Source: Bermanella sp051277445
Lineage (GTDB): Bacteria; Pseudomonadota; Gammaproteobacteria; Pseudomonadales; Oceanobacteraceae
NCBI GenBank assembly: GCA_051277445.1
Contig: JBNMQC010000109.1
Location: forward strand, 1-8,127
DNA length: 8,127 nucleotides
Direction of reading: 5' to 3'
In this document: in pieces, positions 5,215-8,127 of the stretch
How positions within the stretch are numbered: position 1 is the first letter of the stretch
How the letters are laid out: every line of letters starts with the position of its first letter
Notes under the pieces: model-generated
Databases searched by the model: none
What the model was told of the DNA's origin: nothing
What the model saw: only the letters and a program-made list of their open reading frames with translations
Position numbers and translations under genes: made by a program

Positions 5215-6660
5215 CTATTTACGTTTACGATTCGCTTTGTGAATCGCGTGATTGTTAACCCCTAGAGCGGCTTCATGTACTGCTTCAGAAAGAGTCGGAT
5301 GAGAGAAAACCATCATGCCTAAATCTTCTGCACTTGAGCCAAATTCCATGGCAATCACCACTTGCTGAACCAAATCACCTGCACTTGGGCCAATCACACT
5401 GGCGCCAAGAATGGTATCCGTTTCAGCATCGGCAATAATTTTTACAAAACCCGCTGTATCATTTGCAGCCATTGCGCGACCTACCGCTGCAAATGGGAAA
5501 GTCCCTACGTTGTACTTGGCACCGTCTGCTTTTAATTCATCTTCGCTCTTACCTACCCAAGCAATTTCAGGATGCGTATAAATAACAGATGGAATGCAGT
5601 CATAGTTAACCTGTGCTTTATGACCAGCAATGCGTTCGGCAACCATTACGCCTTCTTCAGACGATTTATGCGCCAGCATAGGGCCACGAACCACATCACC
5701 AATCGCATAGATACCCGGTGCATCTGTCGCACAACGGCTATTTACATAAATGCAACCGCGTTCATCTAGGTTGACACCACAATCACCTGATAACAAGTTT
5801 TCAGTGTAAGCGCGACGACCAACAGCAACGATCAGCTTATCGAACGTAATACTTTTCTCGCCTTCGCTGTCAGAGTAAGACACAACTACTTCTTGTTTCT
5901 TACCCTTGCCTTTAATTTCAGTGCCCGTTACACGTGCACCTAATAAAACGTCCATCCCCTGCTTTTTAAACTGCTTAGCGGCTTCTTTACCCACTTGAGA
6001 ATCAACTAGGTGTAAAAATTTATCTTGCGCTTCAAGTACTGTCACTTGAGAACCTAGGCGATTCCAAACACTCCCTAACTCTAGACCAATAACGCCAGCA
6101 CCGATCACACCTAAACGCTCAGGCACTTCGGTGAATTCTAGCGCACCAGATGAGTCAACAATCACACCTTCCGTCAATGGTGCTGGTGGAATTTCAACCG
6201 GAACTGAACCCGTCGCTAAGATAACGTTTTCCGCTTCAAGGGTTTCAACCTTACCCGCATGGTTAGTAAATTCGACTTTCTTACCCGCCAATAACTTACC
6301 AAAACCTTCAAGAGGGGTTACGCCATTGGCCTTAAATAGACCAGCCACGCCCTGAGTCAGGTTCTTAACGATGGTATCTTTACGATCCAACATAGCAGGG
6401 ACGTCAATGGAAATATCCTTGACGCTGATGCCATGTACATCGTAGTTATGCTTGGCTTCTTCATACTTATGGGAGCTATCAAGCAAGGCTTTTGAAGGGA
6501 TACAACCAACGTTTAAGCAAGTACCGCCAAACACGCCCTTACCATCAGCATTCAGCCACTTGTCGATACATGCGGTTTTAAGACCCAGTTGCGCTGCACG
6601 AATCGCAGCAACATAACCACCAGGACCGCCACCAATTACGATTACATCAAACTTATCCAT
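5215..6660 (-). CDS. lpd: Dihydrolipoyl dehydrogenase, E3 of the 2-oxoglutarate dehydrogenase complex
   Basis: FAD flavoprotein that reoxidises the dihydrolipoyl groups of SucB with NAD+. It has 481 residues and resembles Pseudomonas LpdG (about 478). Domains: FAD-binding GGGPGGY (10-16); redox disulfide Cys48/Cys53 in GGTCLNVGCIPSK; NAD-binding GAGVIG (187-192); second FAD motif GIYAIGD (316-322); C-terminal dimerisation domain with the catalytic pair His454/Glu459 in HPTLSEAVHEA. The ATG at 6660 has AAAGGA (6667-6672) at 6-base spacing and gives the usual N-terminus. Its place between sucB and sucC marks it as the E3 of this operon; whether it also serves pyruvate dehydrogenase or glycine cleavage cannot be told from this window. 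It is followed by an intrinsic terminator. Confidence 0.97.
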   Translation of the reverse strand: MDKFDVIVIGGGPGGYVAAIRAAQLGLKTACIDKWLNADGKGVFGGTCLNVGCIPSKALLDSSHKYEEAKHNYDVHGISVKDISIDVPAMLDRKDTIVKNLTQGVAGLFKANGVTPLEGFGKLLAGKKVEFTNHAGKVETLEAENVILATGSVPVEIPPAPLTEGVIVDSSGALEFTEVPERLGVIGAGVIGLELGSVWNRLGSQVTVLEAQDKFLHLVDSQVGKEAAKQFKKQGMDVLLGARVTGTEIKGKGKKQEVVVSYSDSEGEKSITFDKLIVAVGRRAYTENLLSGDCGVNLDERGCIYVNSRCATDAPGIYAIGDVVRGPMLAHKSSEEGVMVAERIAGHKAQVNYDCIPSVIYTHPEIAWVGKSEDELKADGAKYNVGTFPFAAVGRAMAANDTAGFVKIIADAETDTILGASVIGPSAGDLVQQVVIAMEFGSSAEDLGMMVFSHPTLSEAVHEAALGVNNHAIHKANRKRK

Positions 6661-6709
6661 GATTTTTCCTTTTATGCACGCTCAAGGGCATAACTTAAAT
6701 TGAAATCGC

Positions 6710-6728
6710 GCTCAGCATGACGCTGAGC
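6710..6728 (-). repeat. Short perfect hairpin in the sucB-lpd gap
   Basis: GCTCAGC (6710-6716) and GCTGAGC (6722-6728) form a perfect 7-bp stem with a 5-base loop in the 84-base gap. On the operon strand no T-run follows (the next bases are GCGATTTC), so it is not an intrinsic terminator. It may protect or mark a processing point in the sucAB-lpd message; that is inference. Confidence 0.5.
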
Positions 6729-6744
6729 TTTCTAATTTATAAAA

Positions 6745-7983
6745 TTAAATATCCAATAAAATACGAGCTGGATCTTCTAACAATTCTTTAATGGTCACTA
6801 AGAATTGAACGGCTTCTTTGCCATCAATCATTCTGTGATCATAAGACAGTGCTAGGTACATCATGGGGCGAATCTCAACCTGACCATTAATCGCCATTGG
6901 GCGATCTTGAATCTTATGCATACCCAAGATAGCAGTTTGTGGTGGGTTTAAAATAGGCGTCGACATTAATGACCCAAACGTTCCACCATTTGTAATAGTA
7001 AAGGTACCACCTTGCATCTCTTCAATGCCCAGTTTGCCGTCACGGGCTTTACCCGCGTACTCCACAATCCCACGTTCAATGTCGGCAAGACCCATGGCAT
7101 CTACATCACGTAAAACCGGTACAACCAAACCTTTCTCGGTAGAAACCGCCACACCAATATCTTGATAGCCGTGGTAAACAATGTCATTACCATCAATAGA
7201 CGCATTCACCGATGGGAAACGCTTCAATGCCTCTGTCGCGGCTTTTACAAAGAAAGACATGAAACCCAAACGAGCACCGTCATGTTTTTTCTCAAACATA
7301 TCTTTGTATTGTTTGCGCAGTTCCATAACCGCTTTCATGTCGACTTCGTTGTAAGTGGTCAACATGGCTGCATTTTGTTGAGCCGACACTAAGCGCTTAG
7401 CAATAGTCGAACGTAAACGTGTCATCGGTACACGCTTTTCAGCACGCTCACCTGGGTTAAAGCTTGGCGGAGCAACTGGTGCTGATTTAGCCGGTGCAGG
7501 CTGGCTTGGTGCCGATGCTTGAGGGGCTGGCTCTGCCGCTGGCGTTTTAAGATGATTCAACACATCTTCTTTGGTAATGCGCCCATCTTTACCAGTGGCT
7601 TTGACATCAGAAAGGGAAACCCCTTTTTCTTCTGCTAACTTACGGGCTGCTGGGTTCACTTTTACATCGTCAGCATCCGTGTCGCTTGATTCCTCTGCCG
7701 CACTAGAAGCAGGCTTATCCGCCGCAGGAGCAGAATCACTGATGTCACCCGCTTCAAAAATCGCAATCACTTCAGCACTCAGAATGGTTTCACCTTCAGG
7801 CTTAATGATTTCTTTAATCACACCATCGGCTTGAGCGACCACTTCTAAAACCACTTTATCGGTTTCAATATCGACCAACAATTCATCGCGCTTTACAGGC
7901 TCGCCGACTTGCTTGTGCCAAGTGGCGATGGTGCCATCAGCAACTGACTCAGGGAAAACTGGGGCTTTAATTTCATTACTCAT
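6745..7983 (-). CDS. sucB: Dihydrolipoyllysine-residue succinyltransferase, E2 of the 2-oxoglutarate dehydrogenase complex
   Basis: Core of the 2-oxoglutarate dehydrogenase complex; transfers the succinyl group from lipoyl-lysine to CoA. It has 412 residues. Domains: a single lipoyl domain (about 2-79) with Lys43 in DIETDKVVLEV as the lipoylation site; an Ala/Pro/Ser/Asp-rich linker (about 80-107); the peripheral E3/E1-binding domain (about 108-146, VNPAARKLAEEKGV to ITKEDVLNHL); a second Ala/Pro linker (147-178); and the catalytic domain (about 180-412) with His383 and Asp387 in SYDHRMIDG. One lipoyl domain with the KAPVFPESVADG start is typical of SucB rather than AceF. The ATG at 7983 has AGGA (7993-7996) upstream. 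It lies 33 bases after sucA and 84 bases before lpd. Confidence 0.97.
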   Translation of the reverse strand: MSNEIKAPVFPESVADGTIATWHKQVGEPVKRDELLVDIETDKVVLEVVAQADGVIKEIIKPEGETILSAEVIAIFEAGDISDSAPAADKPASSAAEESSDTDADDVKVNPAARKLAEEKGVSLSDVKATGKDGRITKEDVLNHLKTPAAEPAPQASAPSQPAPAKSAPVAPPSFNPGERAEKRVPMTRLRSTIAKRLVSAQQNAAMLTTYNEVDMKAVMELRKQYKDMFEKKHDGARLGFMSFFVKAATEALKRFPSVNASIDGNDIVYHGYQDIGVAVSTEKGLVVPVLRDVDAMGLADIERGIVEYAGKARDGKLGIEEMQGGTFTITNGGTFGSLMSTPILNPPQTAILGMHKIQDRPMAINGQVEIRPMMYLALSYDHRMIDGKEAVQFLVTIKELLEDPARILLDI

Positions 7984-8011
7984 GTCTACTATTCCTAATT
8001 CGTTGTTCGCT

Positions 8012-8027
8012 TGGGCTTATAAGCCCA
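8012..8027 (-). repeat. 16-base perfect palindrome over the sucA stop codon
   Basis: TGGGCTTATAAGCCCA is self-complementary and contains the sucA stop codon (TAA, 8017-8019). As RNA it could form a 6-bp stem with a tiny loop, with no T-run after it. It might influence ribosome termination or message stability at the sucA-sucB junction, or it may be chance. Confidence 0.4.
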
Positions 8028-8127
8028 GTGCATCTTTGATCAATTGCTCTTGTTGCTCTAAATGCAACGCCATATAACCCGCAGCAGGTGATGCAGAAGC
8101 ATCACGGCCAGCATAATCCAAATACAA
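8017..8127 (-). CDS. sucA: 2-oxoglutarate dehydrogenase E1 component, C-terminal 36 residues (cut by window edge)
   Basis: Thiamine-diphosphate E1 that decarboxylates 2-oxoglutarate and succinylates the lipoyl group of SucB. Only the last 36 codons plus TAA are in the window, reading LYLDYAGRDASASPAAGY then MALHLEQQEQLIKDALGL. The YAGR-ASASPA-GYM block and the DAL ending match the SucA C-terminus, and the position upstream of sucB confirms it. The gap to sucB is 33 bases. Confidence 0.95.
   Translation of the reverse strand: MYLDYAGRDASASPAAGYMALHLEQQEQLIKDALGL

Noticed and set aside
1..8127. CRISPR array, tRNA/rRNA genes, insertion sequences, phage or defence genes
   Set aside because: No direct repeat arrays, cloverleaf-like sequences, transposase motifs or defence domains seen; nearly all bases are explained by the listed genes and short gaps.

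Overview
The window is a piece of chromosome from a gammaproteobacterium. Gene order and protein similarity suggest a marine Oceanospirillales/Pseudomonadales-type lineage; this is inference from remembered family sequences, not a database search. The order sucA-sucB-lpd-sucC-sucD, with the E3 gene lpd inside the cluster, is the Pseudomonas-type arrangement. SucC and SucD are very close to the E. coli proteins. Base composition looks moderate and even, and I see no IS element, phage gene, CRISPR array, tRNA or rRNA.

Left part (1-2453, + strand). The window opens inside trhP (yegQ), a U32-family gene for tRNA uridine hydroxylation, of which the C-terminal half is present. After an 82-base gap comes a tight three-gene unit: an exported glutathione peroxidase-like protein (814-1341), a DCC/DUF393 protein with a CxxC motif (1343-1753) and a C-factor-like short-chain dehydrogenase (1746-2453). 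The genes are 1 base apart and then overlap by 8 bases, so they look like one translationally coupled redox or stress operon. The gap upstream can form a 12-bp RNA stem that would bury the peroxidase ribosome binding site in transcripts reading through from trhP.

Middle (2454-3000). A SpoIIAA-like (STAS/SEC14 type) gene on the - strand meets the dehydrogenase tail to tail, with a 6-base gap and no visible terminator. Between it and sucD is a strong intrinsic terminator that ends the suc operon.

Right part (3001-8127, - strand). This is the TCA-cycle block, read right to left: sucA (last 36 codons only), sucB, lpd, sucC, sucD. SucA, SucB and Lpd form the 2-oxoglutarate dehydrogenase complex, and SucCD is succinyl-CoA synthetase, which uses its product. 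The 173-base lpd-sucC gap is the most structured non-coding stretch. In transcription order it holds an intrinsic terminator, a candidate promoter, a perfect 26-bp palindrome and a second, weaker hairpin followed by a T-run. It suggests that sucCD is partly uncoupled from sucAB-lpd and controlled separately.

Most of the window is ordinary core metabolism. The points most worth a second look are the lpd-sucC gap, the RBS-occluding stem before the peroxidase gene, and the peroxidase/DCC/SDR operon. I found no convincing new biological system.
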